This document shows positions 27,853 to 37,960 of a stretch of DNA of 64,000 nucleotides, one piece after another. Source of the DNA: Corynebacterium sp. NML98-0116 (lineage in GTDB: Bacteria > Actinomycetota > Actinomycetes > Mycobacteriales > Mycobacteriaceae); NCBI RefSeq assembly GCF_001767255.1, contig NZ_CP017639.1, positions 454,863 to 518,862 on the forward strand, read 5' to 3'. The notes below the pieces were generated by a model. The model ran no database searches. It was not told the DNA's origin and was given only the letters and a program-made list of their open reading frames with translations. The position numbers and the translations under genes were made by a program. Positions within the stretch are counted from its first letter, which is position 1. The number at the start of each line of letters is the position of its first letter.

Positions 27853-28626
27853 ATGTCGAAGCTTCAGATGCGTGACGTCAACATTTACTACGGTGATTTT
27901 CACGCGGTGCAGGACGTCACCATGGAGATTCCCGCGCAGGCAGTCACTGCGTTCATCGGCCCTTCGGGCTGTGGCAAGTCAACCGTGCTGCGCACGCTCA
28001 ACCGCATGCACGAGGTGATCCCGGGCGCCTCCGTGCAGGGCGAGATTATTCTGGACGGCCACAATATTTACGGCAAGGACGTGGACCCGGTGTCGGTGCG
28101 AAGCACCGTCGGCATGGTGTTCCAGAAGGCCAACCCGTTCCCGACGATGTCCATCGAGGACAACGTCGTGGCGGGCCTGCGCTTGGCAGGGGTGAAGAAC
28201 AAGAAGGAGCTCAAGGACGTCGCGGAGCGCTCCCTGCGCGCGGCGAACCTGTGGGACGAGGTCAAGGACCGCCTGGACAAGCCGGGTGGTGGCCTTTCAG
28301 GTGGTCAGCAGCAGCGCCTCTGCATCGCGAGAGCCATCGCGGTGCGCCCCGAGGTCTTGCTTATGGACGAGCCCTGCTCCGCCCTCGACCCGATCTCGAC
28401 CCTGGCCGTGGAGGAACTCATCCACGAGCTGAAGGAGAACTACACCATCGTGATCGTGACACACAACATGCAGCAGGCCGCGCGTGTGTCCGACAAGACG
28501 GCGTTCTTCTCCCTGGAAGCAACCGGTAAGCCTGGCCAGCTCATCGAGTTCGACGACACCACCACGATCTTCGAGAACCCGTCACGGCAGGAAACCGAAG
28601 ACTACATCGCTGGCCGGTTCGGCTAG
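27853..28626 (+). CDS. pstB: Phosphate ABC transporter ATPase
   Basis: 257 residues from ATG 27853 ([20 protein letters not shown]). Walker [11 protein letters not shown]-loop [12 protein letters not shown], signature [14 protein letters not shown], Walker [14 protein letters not shown] and switch histidine VTHNM are all seen. It powers phosphate import. The open frame extends upstream into pstA, but the PstB N-terminus is standard from 27853. Its stop lies three bases from the stop of convergent phoU, with no terminator between. Confidence 0.96.
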   Translation: MSKLQMRDVNIYYGDFHAVQDVTMEIPAQAVTAFIGPSGCGKSTVLRTLNRMHEVIPGASVQGEIILDGHNIYGKDVDPVSVRSTVGMVFQKANPFPTMSIEDNVVAGLRLAGVKNKKELKDVAERSLRAANLWDEVKDRLDKPGGGLSGGQQQRLCIARAIAVRPEVLLMDEPCSALDPISTLAVEELIHELKENYTIVIVTHNMQQAARVSDKTAFFSLEATGKPGQLIEFDDTTTIFENPSRQETEDYIAGRFG

Positions 28627-28629
28627 CCG

Positions 28630-29358
28630 CTACTTCTTGGCTCTGAACCGCCGCTCGATTGCCGCCAGCTTCGAGTGGCGGTCAAACGCGTCCTCGTCGC
28701 GCTGCTTCATGTACTCCTTCGGGTTTAGGCCCGTGACCAGGAAGACGACGCGTCCTGCGACGTTCACGCAGCGGTCCGCGTAGCGCTCGTAGTAGCGGGA
28801 GACGAGCGCCACGTCGACGGCCTCCCGCGCAGAGTGTTCCCAGGAGTCAGACGTTGTGATGGCGTTGAGGTAGTCGTGGAGGTCGTCGACACCTTCGTCG
28901 ATTGCGTTGAGCTCAACGGCGACGTCCGCGTCAGGGTCGAGCAGCAGGTCGTGTGTGATGTTGACCATTTCGTCCACGCGGGCGGCCATCTCAGCGATCG
29001 GGGCGTGCTCCGTGTTCGGCAACACGGGGAAGGGGTGGCGCAGCCGCGCCAGCTTCGCAATGTGCTTCGCCATCGCGCCCATCCGCGAGAAGTTCTCCAC
29101 GATATAGATAGAGGACAGCACCTGGCGCAGGTCTCCCGCCACCGGGTTCTCCAGCGCGAGCAGGCTCATGCTGCGCTCCTCGCAGCGCAGCTTCAACTCC
29201 TTGAGCGGGTCAGAGGCGTTGAGGGCATGCTCGGCGTCCTCAAGTGACTGCTCCAGCAGCGCCGTGGACGCCAGCTGCATGACTTCGCGCACGGTGTCGC
29301 ACATCTGCAGCAGGTCGCGGTTGAAGGCTTCGAGGTGTTCACGGTAGGCGGTACGCAT
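28630..29358 (-). CDS. phoU: Phosphate transport regulator PhoU
   Basis: 242 residues, all helical, with two PhoU repeats: EHLEAFNRDLLQMCDTVREVMQLAS ... RCEERSMSLLALENPVAGDLRQVLSSIYIVENFSRMGAMAKHIAKLA and a second copy ending ALVSRYYERYADRCVNVAGRVVFLVTG. PhoU links Pst activity to the sensor kinase and prevents phosphate excess. Unlike many genomes it faces pstSCAB instead of following it. The ATG at 29358 lies 7 bases after TACTAT (29366-29371, minus strand), so it is leaderless and separately promoted. Confidence 0.93.
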   Translation of the reverse strand: MRTAYREHLEAFNRDLLQMCDTVREVMQLASTALLEQSLEDAEHALNASDPLKELKLRCEERSMSLLALENPVAGDLRQVLSSIYIVENFSRMGAMAKHIAKLARLRHPFPVLPNTEHAPIAEMAARVDEMVNITHDLLLDPDADVAVELNAIDEGVDDLHDYLNAITTSDSWEHSAREAVDVALVSRYYERYADRCVNVAGRVVFLVTGLNPKEYMKQRDEDAFDRHSKLAAIERRFRAKK

Positions 29359-29401
29359 GCCCGCCATAGTAATAGGTACGGCCTTATCAACGAGGCTAGG
29401 G

Positions 29402-30553
29402 CTAGCCGCCGTTGTTCTCGATTTCCGCGCCCTCCGGCACGGTGGCGTCTTCCGGATCGTCGAGCCAGCCCTCAGGCAGCGCAACCTTGGAGGAAGAACC
29501 CTGGCGGCCGCGGGCGTCGTCGGCGTGCTCGGCGAGTTCTTCGGAGTCCGCGATGGTCGCCAGCAGCGCCCCGAGCTCATCGAGCGTTTCCACCCGGGCC
29601 AGGTCCTTGCGGAATTCGCCGCCAACCGGGAATCCGCGCAGGTACCAGCCGGTGTGCTTGCGGATGTCGCGGCAGGCCTGCTGCTCACCGACGTGCTCCG
29701 CGAGCAGTTCCGCGTGGCGGGCGATGATGCCGCTGACGCGCCCGAGCGTCGGCTCCGGCGGAATCGGCTCCCCGCGCAGCTGCGCGCCAATCTGGGCGAA
29801 CAGCCACGGCCTGCCCAAGCACCCGCGGCCTACCTCCACGCCGTGGCAGCCGGTTTGCTCCATCATGTCGGTCGCATCCTTGGCAGCGAAGATGTCCCCG
29901 TTGCCGATCACCGGCAGCCCCGTGCCGCGCATGTGCTCAACCAGCCGGGCGATCTCATCCCAGTGCGCCGCCCCGGAGTAGCGCTCGGCGGCGGTACGCG
30001 CGTGCAGCGCCACGGCTGCCGCACCCTCCTCGGCGGCGATCCGGCCCGCGTCCATGTGCGTGTGGTGGTCGTCGTCAATGCCGATGCGGAACTTCACCGT
30101 AATTGGCACCCCCGAACCTTCCGCCGCGCGGACAGCCGCGGCCACGATGTTGCCGTACAGCCTGCGCTTATACGGGATGGCCGACCCGCCGCCGCGCCGG
30201 GTGACCTTGGGCACTGGGCAACCGAAGTTCATGTCCACATGGTCGGCGATGTTTTCCTCGACGATCATGCGCACCGCCTCGTAGGTGTAGGCGGGGTCCA
30301 CGGTGTAGAGCTGCATGGAGCGCGGCTGTTCCACATCGGCGAAGCTGATCATCCTGAGCGTCTTTTCGTTGCGCTCGACCATCGCGCGGGCGGTGATCAT
30401 CTCGCAGACGTACAGCCCGGAGGTGGTGCCGGTGAGCTCCTGCTCAATTTCGCGGCACAGCACGCGGAACGGCATGTTGGTCACGCCGGCCATCGGCGCG
30501 AGGAGGACGGGGGAGTTCAGCTCCAGGCCGCCGATGCTCAGATGTGGGTTCAT
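29402..30553 (-). CDS. tRNA-dihydrouridine synthase
   Basis: 383 residues from MNPHLSIGGLELNSPVLLAP. FMN-dependent Dus features: APMAGVTNMPFR, catalytic Cys in VDMNFGCPVPKVTRRGGGSA, the FMN-binding VKFRIGIDDDHHTH, ALHARTAAERYSG and VIGNGDIFAAKDA, VEVGRGCLGRPW. It reduces uridines in tRNA; DusB-like by sequence, but the target position cannot be told. The long C-terminal tail (~40 residues, acidic) is extra. The upstream open frame to 30736 is not used; AACAAT lies 9 bases before the ATG. Confidence 0.85.
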   Translation of the reverse strand: MNPHLSIGGLELNSPVLLAPMAGVTNMPFRVLCREIEQELTGTTSGLYVCEMITARAMVERNEKTLRMISFADVEQPRSMQLYTVDPAYTYEAVRMIVEENIADHVDMNFGCPVPKVTRRGGGSAIPYKRRLYGNIVAAAVRAAEGSGVPITVKFRIGIDDDHHTHMDAGRIAAEEGAAAVALHARTAAERYSGAAHWDEIARLVEHMRGTGLPVIGNGDIFAAKDATDMMEQTGCHGVEVGRGCLGRPWLFAQIGAQLRGEPIPPEPTLGRVSGIIARHAELLAEHVGEQQACRDIRKHTGWYLRGFPVGGEFRKDLARVETLDELGALLATIADSEELAEHADDARGRQGSSSKVALPEGWLDDPEDATVPEGAEIENNGG

Positions 30554-30751
30554 AGTGCCCCCATTGTTCCCGCCACTGCGTGCGCAGTCCAATTCGGATG
30601 TCCCTTTTGTTTGTCGACGCCCGCTTCGCTCGGTAGGGGGTATCCAGTGAGGGTGACCTTTCTGGATGTTTGCGTAGTTTTCTGCCGTAAGACCTAAGTC
30701 ACAATTATGGTGGTGTGATATCTGAATCATCAACACGAAGTGAGGTTTTTA

Positions 30752-32254
30752 ATGAGCGAGCGTATCGCGAGTGACAAGCTGCGCGCCAAGGTCATGACTG
30801 CAGAGGAAGCTGCCCAGTTCGTGAACCATGGAGATAAGGTCGGTATCTCGGGATTCACCGGCGCTGGTTACCCGAAGGCAATGCCTGCTGCGATCGCAGC
30901 CAAGGCAACCGACGAGCACAACGCTGGCCGGGAGTACGCAATCGACCTGTTCACCGGCGCCTCGACGGCACCGGAGTGCGACGGCGTCCTGGCGGAAGCA
31001 AATGCGCTGCGCTACCGAATGCCGTACCAGTCTGACCCGCAGATGCGTAACAAGATCAACGCCGGCGAGATGAAGTTCCAGGACATCCACCTGTCCCACT
31101 CCGGCATGATGGTTGAGCAGGGTTTCTTCGGCGACGTGGACGTCGCGATCGTCGAGGCGGTCCGCATTACCGAGGAGGGCAACATCGTGCCTTCCTCGTC
31201 TGTCGGCAACTCTGTTGAGTACCTCAACGCGGCGAAGAAGATCATCATCGAGGTAAACGAGTGGCAGTCGCTCGACCTTGAAGGTATGCACGACATCTGG
31301 CTCGTGCCACCACTGCCGAACCGCATCCCGATCCCAATTACCAAGGCTGGCGACCGCATCGGTACCACCTACATCGAGATCGACCCGGAGAAGGTCGTCG
31401 CCGTCGTTAAGACCAACGCTGAGGACCGCAACGCGCCGTTCAAGGCTCCGGACGAGACCTCTGAGCGCATCGCCGCGAACTTCCTCGACTTCCTCGAGCA
31501 CGAGGTGCGCCACGGCCGCCTCACCTACGACGGCTACGTTATGCAGTCCGGCGTGGGCAACGTGCCGAACGCCGTGATGGCCGGCCTGATGGACTCGAAG
31601 TTTGAGAACATCCAGGCGTACACCGAGGTTATCCAGGACGGCATGGTCGACCTTATCGACGCCGGCAAGATGTCCGTCGCATCCGCAACGTCCTTCTCGC
31701 TGTCCCCTGAGTACGCAGACAAGATGAACGCGGAGGCCAAGCGCTACCGCGAGTCCATCATCCTGCGCCCGCAGCAGATCTCGAACCACCCGGAGGTCAT
31801 CCGCCGCACCGGCCTGATTGCCTCCAACGGCATGATTGAGGCGGACATTTACGGCAACGCGAACTCCACCCACATCAACGGTTCCCGCATCATGAACGCT
31901 CTGGGCGGCTCTGGCGACTTCACCCGCAACGCCTACATCTCCTCGTTCATCTCCCCGGCGACCGCGAAGGACGGAGCGATTTCCTCCATCGTCCCGATGG
32001 TGTCCCACGTGGACCACACCGAGCACGACGCGATGGTCTTCATCACCGAGTTCGGTGTAGCTGACCTGCGCGGCCTCGCTCCACGTGACCGTGTGGCCAA
32101 GATGATCGCGATCGCTCACCCCGACTACCGCCCACTGCTCGAGGAGTACGTGGAGCTGGCGTCGAAGAGCAAGTTCCAGCAGACGCCACACGATCTTCGT
32201 CATGCGTTCGACTTCCACACCCGCATTATGGAAACCGGCACGATGAAGAAGTAG
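30752..32254 (+). CDS. Acetyl/succinyl-CoA:CoA transferase (acetate CoA-transferase)
   Basis: 500 residues from MSERIASDKLRAKVMTAEEA. Family I CoA-transferase of the Cat1/acetyl-CoA hydrolase type: GDKVGISGFTGAGYPKAMP, DLFTGASTAPECDG, SGVGNVPNAVM, INGSRIMNALGGSGDFTRNAYIS, FITEFGVADLRGL. In C. glutamicum the homologue (ActA/Cat) moves CoA between acetyl-, succinyl- and propionyl-CoA and acetate. ATG 30752 follows GAAGTGAGG at a proper distance. RamA (41195-42037) governs acetate genes in relatives, and GTAGGGGGTA near 30639 resembles RamA G-runs, a weak hint. It converges on cydC with only six bases between stops. Confidence 0.88.
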   Translation: MSERIASDKLRAKVMTAEEAAQFVNHGDKVGISGFTGAGYPKAMPAAIAAKATDEHNAGREYAIDLFTGASTAPECDGVLAEANALRYRMPYQSDPQMRNKINAGEMKFQDIHLSHSGMMVEQGFFGDVDVAIVEAVRITEEGNIVPSSSVGNSVEYLNAAKKIIIEVNEWQSLDLEGMHDIWLVPPLPNRIPIPITKAGDRIGTTYIEIDPEKVVAVVKTNAEDRNAPFKAPDETSERIAANFLDFLEHEVRHGRLTYDGYVMQSGVGNVPNAVMAGLMDSKFENIQAYTEVIQDGMVDLIDAGKMSVASATSFSLSPEYADKMNAEAKRYRESIILRPQQISNHPEVIRRTGLIASNGMIEADIYGNANSTHINGSRIMNALGGSGDFTRNAYISSFISPATAKDGAISSIVPMVSHVDHTEHDAMVFITEFGVADLRGLAPRDRVAKMIAIAHPDYRPLLEEYVELASKSKFQQTPHDLRHAFDFHTRIMETGTMKK

Positions 32255-32260
32255 CGCCAG

Positions 32261-33823
32261 CTACGACACCACATCCGGGCCCGTCGGCGAGGCAGCAACC
32301 TCGATGCCGACGGGCCCGTCGACGTGTACGACCGCAATCACCGTGCGCTGTGGCAGCGCGCCGGGTAGCGGTTCGTGCAACAGGACGTCGAGGAGGTGCT
32401 CCGCGGCGTCGATGGAGAGGTGCTCGGTTGGCTCGTCCAGCAGCAGGATCGGGGCGTCGCTGACCAGCGCGCGGGCCAGCAGCAGTCGGCGGCGCTGCCC
32501 GGAGGACAGCGAGTCTGCGCCGTTAGCCAGCATGAAATCCAGGTCGAACTCGAAGCCGGTCGCCTCCAGCGCTTCGGCCATGCGGGCATCGCTGGCGTCG
32601 CCGTTGGCAACCAGCAGGTTCTCCCGCACCGTCGTGGCGAACACCCATGCGTCCTCCGCGAACAGGCGCGCACCCTCCGCGATGGCCGCCGTCCCGCCGG
32701 CGACGGGCAGCAGCCCAGCGAGCGTTTCCAGCATCGTGGTCTTGCCACAGCCGGAAGGCCCGCGCACCAGCATCCGCTGGCCGGGGGCAAGCTCGAAGTC
32801 CCATGCTTGGTCGCCGTAGACGGTGCGCAGCGCCTCCGCCCGCACGGCCACGCCGGTCTCCGGGTGGGGGAGGGGGCCGCCGCTGAGCTTCGTTGTCTCT
32901 TCGGCGCGGTCCGCGACCTCGCGCAGGTGGTGGGCACTGCGCTTCGCCTGGTCCGCGTGCACCGCAGCCCCCGCGAGCGGGCCGTGCGCCTCAAAGGCCG
33001 CCAGCGGCAGCATTACCAGCATGCCCAGCCACACCGGGTTGCCCGTATACGTCTCGACGGCCAACCACGTAATCAGCAGCGCACAGATGCCCGTGGCCCA
33101 CGCCTGGATCGCAGACGCGGTGGCCTCCGGGCGCGTGGACTGTGCCCACGCCTTGCTCGCATCCGCCGAGGCCTGCGCGGCCTGCTCGATCAGCGCGTCG
33201 CCCTTGCCCGCGACGGCGTACTCCACCCTGTCGTGCAGCACCGAGTCGAGCTGCAGCGTGAAAGCGTTTTCTGCCTCGACCAGGAAGGTATTGCGCGAAG
33301 CGCGCGTCGCTAAGTACGGGATGAGCAGGCCCGTGAGCGCGAACCCACCCGCCATGATCACCGCCGCCAGTGGGTGCAGCAGCGCCGCGCCCACGATGGC
33401 TACCACCGTGAGCACCACGGCGACGCCACGCGGGACGAGCGTGCGCACGATGTAATCCGTCACTCGCTCCGTATCCGCTACCAGCAGCGCCTGACCCTCA
33501 CCGCGGCCCACACGACCTGCGGCCACCTGGGCGTCGTACATGGTTGCGCGCAGCGTCGTCAGCGCGCGCAGGCCCAGCTTGTGCGCCACCAACCGGTCAA
33601 GGTAGCGGAACACCGCTCGCGAAATACCCAACGCGCGCACAGCCGTCACCGCCACCGAGAGGTCCAACACCGGCGGCATCTCCCACGCGCGCGTAATCAG
33701 CCAGCCGGACAGTACCGTCAGGCTCAGCGCCGCCAGCAGCGTAATCGCCCCGGCGATGATTGGGCTGATCAGGTCGCGGGGACGCACCTGTGCGATGCGC
33801 AGCAAAAACTTCAAGTCACTCAT
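32261..33823 (-). CDS. cydC: Cytochrome bd assembly ABC exporter, CydC subunit
   Basis: 520 residues: six-helix ABC exporter membrane domain (~1-300), then an ATPase with Walker A GPSGCGKTTMLETL, signature SLSSGQRRRLLLARAL and Walker B ILLLDEPTEHLS. CydDC exports reduced thiols (glutathione/cysteine in E. coli; possibly cysteine or mycothiol-related here) and is needed to mature cytochrome bd. The start overlaps the cydD stop by four bases. It is the last gene of cydABDC. Confidence 0.9.
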   Translation of the reverse strand: MSDLKFLLRIAQVRPRDLISPIIAGAITLLAALSLTVLSGWLITRAWEMPPVLDLSVAVTAVRALGISRAVFRYLDRLVAHKLGLRALTTLRATMYDAQVAAGRVGRGEGQALLVADTERVTDYIVRTLVPRGVAVVLTVVAIVGAALLHPLAAVIMAGGFALTGLLIPYLATRASRNTFLVEAENAFTLQLDSVLHDRVEYAVAGKGDALIEQAAQASADASKAWAQSTRPEATASAIQAWATGICALLITWLAVETYTGNPVWLGMLVMLPLAAFEAHGPLAGAAVHADQAKRSAHHLREVADRAEETTKLSGGPLPHPETGVAVRAEALRTVYGDQAWDFELAPGQRMLVRGPSGCGKTTMLETLAGLLPVAGGTAAIAEGARLFAEDAWVFATTVRENLLVANGDASDARMAEALEATGFEFDLDFMLANGADSLSSGQRRRLLLARALVSDAPILLLDEPTEHLSIDAAEHLLDVLLHEPLPGALPQRTVIAVVHVDGPVGIEVAASPTGPDVVS

Positions 33824-35352
33824 ACCTGCACCACCTGGTCTGCGGCGTCGAGTACCCGCTGGTCATGGGATGCAACCAGCACCGCAGCGCCCCGCTGCGC
33901 CAGCCCGCGCATCCTTCGTATCACTTCGTCGACCAATTCGGGGGAGAGGTGCGCGGTCGGCTCGTCCAACACGAACACGTCCGCATCCGCGGCGAACGTG
34001 CGCGCAATGCCGACGCGCTGCCGCTGGCCTGCGGAAATGCCGTCCCCATATGGCCCGACAGCGTGCGCCTCAGACACGCCCACCAGGCCGACATCCCCGC
34101 GCGCGCCGAACAGGGCCACGTTCGAGCCCACGGTCCCAGGCTCCATCGCCGGGGTCGCAGGCAGATACGCCACCTTCTTCTCGACGCCCACTTCGCCCCC
34201 AACCATTGCATCCGGCAACTGGCCCAGCACCGCCAACAGCGTGGTTGACTTACCAGAACCATTCGCGCCGGTCAGCACCGTGACCTGTCCGCGCGGTGCA
34301 TCAAACGTCAGACCGTCCGGGCGTACGCCGTCGCGCCCACGCACGCTCAGGTTGCGTACCTGCACACCGGGTTCCTCGGCGATGTAGGAGCCGGTGGTGG
34401 CGGAGGGGGCGTCGAGAAGCTCGAGGACGCGCTCGGCAGCGCTCAGGCCGTCGGCTGCGGCGTGGTAGCTTGCGCCGACCCTACGGATCGGTGCGAAAAC
34501 CTCCGGGACGATGATGAGCACCGTCAGCCCGGCCAGCAGCGTGATCGAACCGGTCACCAGCCGCAGGCCGATGCTCACCGCGACCAACGCCACCGACAGC
34601 GTCGCGATGAACTCCAATGCGAACGAGGACAGGAATGCCAGTCGTAGCACTCCCATCGTGGAGTCCGCGTGTTTTTGGCCCGTTTGGCGAATCTGCTGCG
34701 CCGGCCGCTTCGTGGCGTGCAGAGCGCGCAGTGTCGGAGCACCTGCCAACAGGTCCGACAGTTGAGCACCCAGCCCAGCTGTGACCTCGAGTCGGCGTTT
34801 GGTGTGATCCGCCGTCAACTTGCCGATCAGCACCATAAACATCGGAATCAACGGCAGCGTAATCAGGCAAAACACGCCAGAGATCCAGTCGAAGTAGAAG
34901 ATGACGGCCACCACGATTGGGGTGCCGATGGCCGTCGAAAAGAGGGCAGGGAGGAACTCCGTGAGATACGGGCGGAAGTCCGTAATGCCGCGCGTGAGCA
35001 CATGGCGCCACGTCGCCGAATCCTGCTCCACCGCGCGCGGGTCCTGCTTCGCCAACGCCCGCAGCGCCTTCGTCCGCAAGTCCTCTACAACGCCGCCGAC
35101 CGCATCGGCGGACCAGCGCTGCGCTACCCACGACAACACGCCGTGGGCCACAACAACGCCAGCAAGCGCCAACAGCAACGAGGCACGCGGAACCGCGCGC
35201 TCCGTCACCGCTGACGCTGCGACAATCCCAATCAAAATACCCCGGGCCACCAGCAGTAACGTGTCTGCAGCTTGCGCAACGCCCGTGCGCACAATGAGTT
35301 GGCGCACGGGCGGAACGAGGCGAAGTAGCCGGGGGTCAATCGGCGAGGCCAT
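33820..35352 (-). CDS. cydD: Cytochrome bd assembly ABC exporter, CydD subunit
   Basis: 510 residues. Membrane domain first (VLLLVARGILIGIVAASAV, then FLPALFSTAIGTPIVVAVIFYFDW and TGSITLLAGLTVLIIVPEVF), ATPase next with Walker A GANGSGKSTTL, signature ISAGQRQRVGIARTF and Walker B DVFVLDEPTAHLS. It pairs with CydC. It starts three bases after the cydB stop, so the four cyd genes form one tight operon read on the minus strand. Confidence 0.9.
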   Translation of the reverse strand: MASPIDPRLLRLVPPVRQLIVRTGVAQAADTLLLVARGILIGIVAASAVTERAVPRASLLLALAGVVVAHGVLSWVAQRWSADAVGGVVEDLRTKALRALAKQDPRAVEQDSATWRHVLTRGITDFRPYLTEFLPALFSTAIGTPIVVAVIFYFDWISGVFCLITLPLIPMFMVLIGKLTADHTKRRLEVTAGLGAQLSDLLAGAPTLRALHATKRPAQQIRQTGQKHADSTMGVLRLAFLSSFALEFIATLSVALVAVSIGLRLVTGSITLLAGLTVLIIVPEVFAPIRRVGASYHAAADGLSAAERVLELLDAPSATTGSYIAEEPGVQVRNLSVRGRDGVRPDGLTFDAPRGQVTVLTGANGSGKSTTLLAVLGQLPDAMVGGEVGVEKKVAYLPATPAMEPGTVGSNVALFGARGDVGLVGVSEAHAVGPYGDGISAGQRQRVGIARTFAADADVFVLDEPTAHLSPELVDEVIRRMRGLAQRGAAVLVASHDQRVLDAADQVVQV

Positions 35353-35355
35353 AGC

Positions 35356-36360
35356 CTAGACCGACACCCTCTTCCGGAACGCCCAGTAGGTCCAAATCTG
35401 ACCCGCCAGGACGATCGGGGTGAGGCACACAGCCGCCCACGTCATCACCTTCAAGGTGTACGGCGAAGAGGACGCGTTGCGGATATCCCAACCAGCGAAC
35501 AGATCGCTTGTCGACGGCATCACGTCCGGGAACAGCGAGCCGAACAGGACAATCGCGCAGCAGATAATGGCAAACGCCGTCATCCAGAACGCCAATCCAT
35601 CACGGTTGCCAGCGATGCCAACCACCGAAACGATCAGGCCGACCGCCGCGAGTGCCAGCGGGATCCAGGTCCAGCCAGCGCCCAGCGTGAGCTGGATCCA
35701 CAGCAGGTACGCTGCGCCAACCACAATCGCCGGGCCAGCGATGAACTTCTTTGCAAACGCGTGCATCTCAGCACGCAGCGGATCGTGGGACTTAAACCCA
35801 AGGAACGTCGCACCGTGCAGCATGAACAGCAGTACGAACGCCACGCCGCCCAGCAGGCCGAGCGGGTTGAGCAGGCCAAGGAAGCCGTCGTAGAAGGAGT
35901 CCAGACGGCCCTGCTCGTTGAGCGGAACGCCCATCACGATGTTCGTGAAGCCAACGCCCCACAGCAGCGTAGGCAGGTAGGAGCCAAACGCCGTGCCGGC
36001 GTCGCAAAGCCTGCGCCACTTCAGCGTGTCCACCTTGACTCTCCACTCCAAGCTCACGCCGCGGACAATCAGGCCCATAAGGATGAGCACCAGCGGCAGG
36101 TAAAAGCCGGAGAACAGCGTGGCGTACCACTCAGGGAACGCCGCGAAAATCGCCGCGCCGCCCGTAATGAGCCACACCTCGTTACCGTCCCAGATCGGGC
36201 CGATTGTCCTGATCGCAGCCGTGCGACGACGGTCGTTCTCGATCTCATCGCCCTTCATGAACGGCAACAACATGCCAACACCGAAGTCAAAGCCCTCCAA
36301 CACGAAGTAGCCGGTGAAGAACACTCCGATGATCACAAACCAAAGCACTTGCAAGTCCAT
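35356..36360 (-). CDS. cydB: Cytochrome bd oxidase subunit II
   Basis: 334 residues, about eight or nine membrane helices. Subunit II signatures: QVLWFVIIGVFFTGYFVLEGFDFGVGMLLP, GPIWDGNEVWLITGGAAIFAAFP and WYATLFSGFYLPL. With CydA it forms the low-oxygen, high-affinity quinol oxidase. It starts three bases after the cydA stop. Confidence 0.95.
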   Translation of the reverse strand: MDLQVLWFVIIGVFFTGYFVLEGFDFGVGMLLPFMKGDEIENDRRRTAAIRTIGPIWDGNEVWLITGGAAIFAAFPEWYATLFSGFYLPLVLILMGLIVRGVSLEWRVKVDTLKWRRLCDAGTAFGSYLPTLLWGVGFTNIVMGVPLNEQGRLDSFYDGFLGLLNPLGLLGGVAFVLLFMLHGATFLGFKSHDPLRAEMHAFAKKFIAGPAIVVGAAYLLWIQLTLGAGWTWIPLALAAVGLIVSVVGIAGNRDGLAFWMTAFAIICCAIVLFGSLFPDVMPSTSDLFAGWDIRNASSSPYTLKVMTWAAVCLTPIVLAGQIWTYWAFRKRVSV

Positions 36361-36363
36361 GAT

Positions 36364-37926
36364 TTATAGCTCCTTGTTGTCCGCAGTGGTTGTGGTTGCG
36401 CCGGACTCCTGCGAAGACTTGAAGCTCAACGGCTCCAACTCGGTCTCGGCGTTCGGGCCATAGAGCACATCCTTCAAGCGCTTGGAGTCGCCCTCGTGCA
36501 GTCCAGGCTGGTCCATGCCCTTACGGACCTGACGCTGAATGAGCCACACCCACAGCACCGCACCGATGCCGTAGAGCACCGTGAACAGCACCATAGAGAG
36601 CAGCACCTGCCACGGCTGGTGGTCAGAAACACCGAAGTCCAGCAGCATGTGAATGTTCTGCTCCATCCCTGGGTGATCCCCACCCTGGAACGCCGGGTTC
36701 GGGTGGACGATCCACGGCTGGCGGCCCATCTCGGTGAAGATCCAGCCCGAAATGTTCGACAGCCATGGAGCCGGCAGCGCCACCAGGCACAAGGTGCCCA
36801 GCCACTTCGCAGTAGGCACGCGCTTGCCGCGGGTCACCCACAGGCCTACCAGCGCCATCACGACGGAAACGACGATGAAGAAGATCATCATGCGGAAGGA
36901 CCAGTACGTCACGAACAGGTTCGGGGTGTAGTTGCCCGGGCCGTACAGCGACTCGTAGTACTGCTGCAGATCCAGCACGCCCTGCAGCTCAACGCCAGAA
37001 AGCTTGCCCTGTGCCAGGAACGGAAGCACAAATGGCAGGCCGATCAGCTGGGTTGCGGACTCGCAGTCGTTGTACGTCGAGATAGAAAGCACCGAGAAGT
37101 GCGGATCCAGCTCAGTGTGGCACAGTGCCTCTGCCGACGCCATCTTCATCGGTTGCTGCGTAAACATCAGCTTGGCCAGCTCGTCACCAGTCAGCGTGAT
37201 GAGCACCGTCGCAGCGAGGATGACCCACGCACCGAAGCGGGTGCAGGAACGCCACACCGTCGCGGCATCCCCATCCGGATCGCCCTTGCGGGCCTCGCGG
37301 ATCATCCACCAGCCAGCGACGCCGCACACCAAGGTGCCCGCGAGCATCCAAGCGCCGAACACCGCGTGCGGGAATGCCCACAGCACCGTCGGGTTCGTCA
37401 GCAACGCCTTGAAGGAAACCAGCTCAGCGCGGTTCGTTTCCGGGTTGAACACAGCGCCCACCGGGTGCTGCATGAACGAGTTTGCGGTAATAATCCAGAA
37501 CGCCGAGATGTTCACGGCGATCGAAACAATCCAGATTGACGCAAGGTGTGCCCACTTCGGCAACCTGCCCCAACCGAAAATCCAGACGCCGAGGAAGACG
37601 GATTCAAAGAAGAATGCCGTCAGGCCCTCGAAGGCGAGCGGTGCACCAAACACGTCTCCCACGAACGAGGAGTATTCAGACCAGTTCAAGCCGAACTGGA
37701 ACTCCTGGACGATGCCGGTGACAACGCCCATTGCGAAGTTAATGAGGAAGATGTTTCCGAAGAAACGGGTCGCGCGGTACCAGCGCTCGTCGCCGGTCTT
37801 GTGCCAGATGCTTTGCATGATCGCAACCATCGGCGCGAGTCCCATGGTCAGTGGGACGAAAAGGTAGTGATAGACCGTCGTAATGCCGAACTGCCACCTT
37901 GACAGATCGACTAAATCTAGCGGCAT
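36364..37926 (-). CDS. cydA: Cytochrome bd oxidase subunit I
   Basis: 520 residues from MPLDLVDLSRWQFGITTVYH. Heme b595/b558/d ligands and motifs are visible: DLSRWQFGITTVYHYLFVPLT, FFGNIFLINFAMGVVTGIVQEFQFG, the quinol loop region and GWIFTEMGRQPWIVHP. A GAAGGAG ribosome binding site lies before ATG 37926; a nine-codon-longer start at 37953 is less likely. The operon promoter must lie in the region with the TATGGTCATA / TATGACCATA inverted pair. Confidence 0.96.
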   Translation of the reverse strand: MPLDLVDLSRWQFGITTVYHYLFVPLTMGLAPMVAIMQSIWHKTGDERWYRATRFFGNIFLINFAMGVVTGIVQEFQFGLNWSEYSSFVGDVFGAPLAFEGLTAFFFESVFLGVWIFGWGRLPKWAHLASIWIVSIAVNISAFWIITANSFMQHPVGAVFNPETNRAELVSFKALLTNPTVLWAFPHAVFGAWMLAGTLVCGVAGWWMIREARKGDPDGDAATVWRSCTRFGAWVILAATVLITLTGDELAKLMFTQQPMKMASAEALCHTELDPHFSVLSISTYNDCESATQLIGLPFVLPFLAQGKLSGVELQGVLDLQQYYESLYGPGNYTPNLFVTYWSFRMMIFFIVVSVVMALVGLWVTRGKRVPTAKWLGTLCLVALPAPWLSNISGWIFTEMGRQPWIVHPNPAFQGGDHPGMEQNIHMLLDFGVSDHQPWQVLLSMVLFTVLYGIGAVLWVWLIQRQVRKGMDQPGLHEGDSKRLKDVLYGPNAETELEPLSFKSSQESGATTTTADNKEL

Positions 37927-37960
37927 TGTGACTCCTTCAACGTAAACAACCAATAAAGGT

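Noticed and set aside
30716..30735. GlxR (cAMP-receptor) site before the CoA-transferase gene
   Set aside because: TGTGA occurs, but the second half-site AATCA does not match TCACA.
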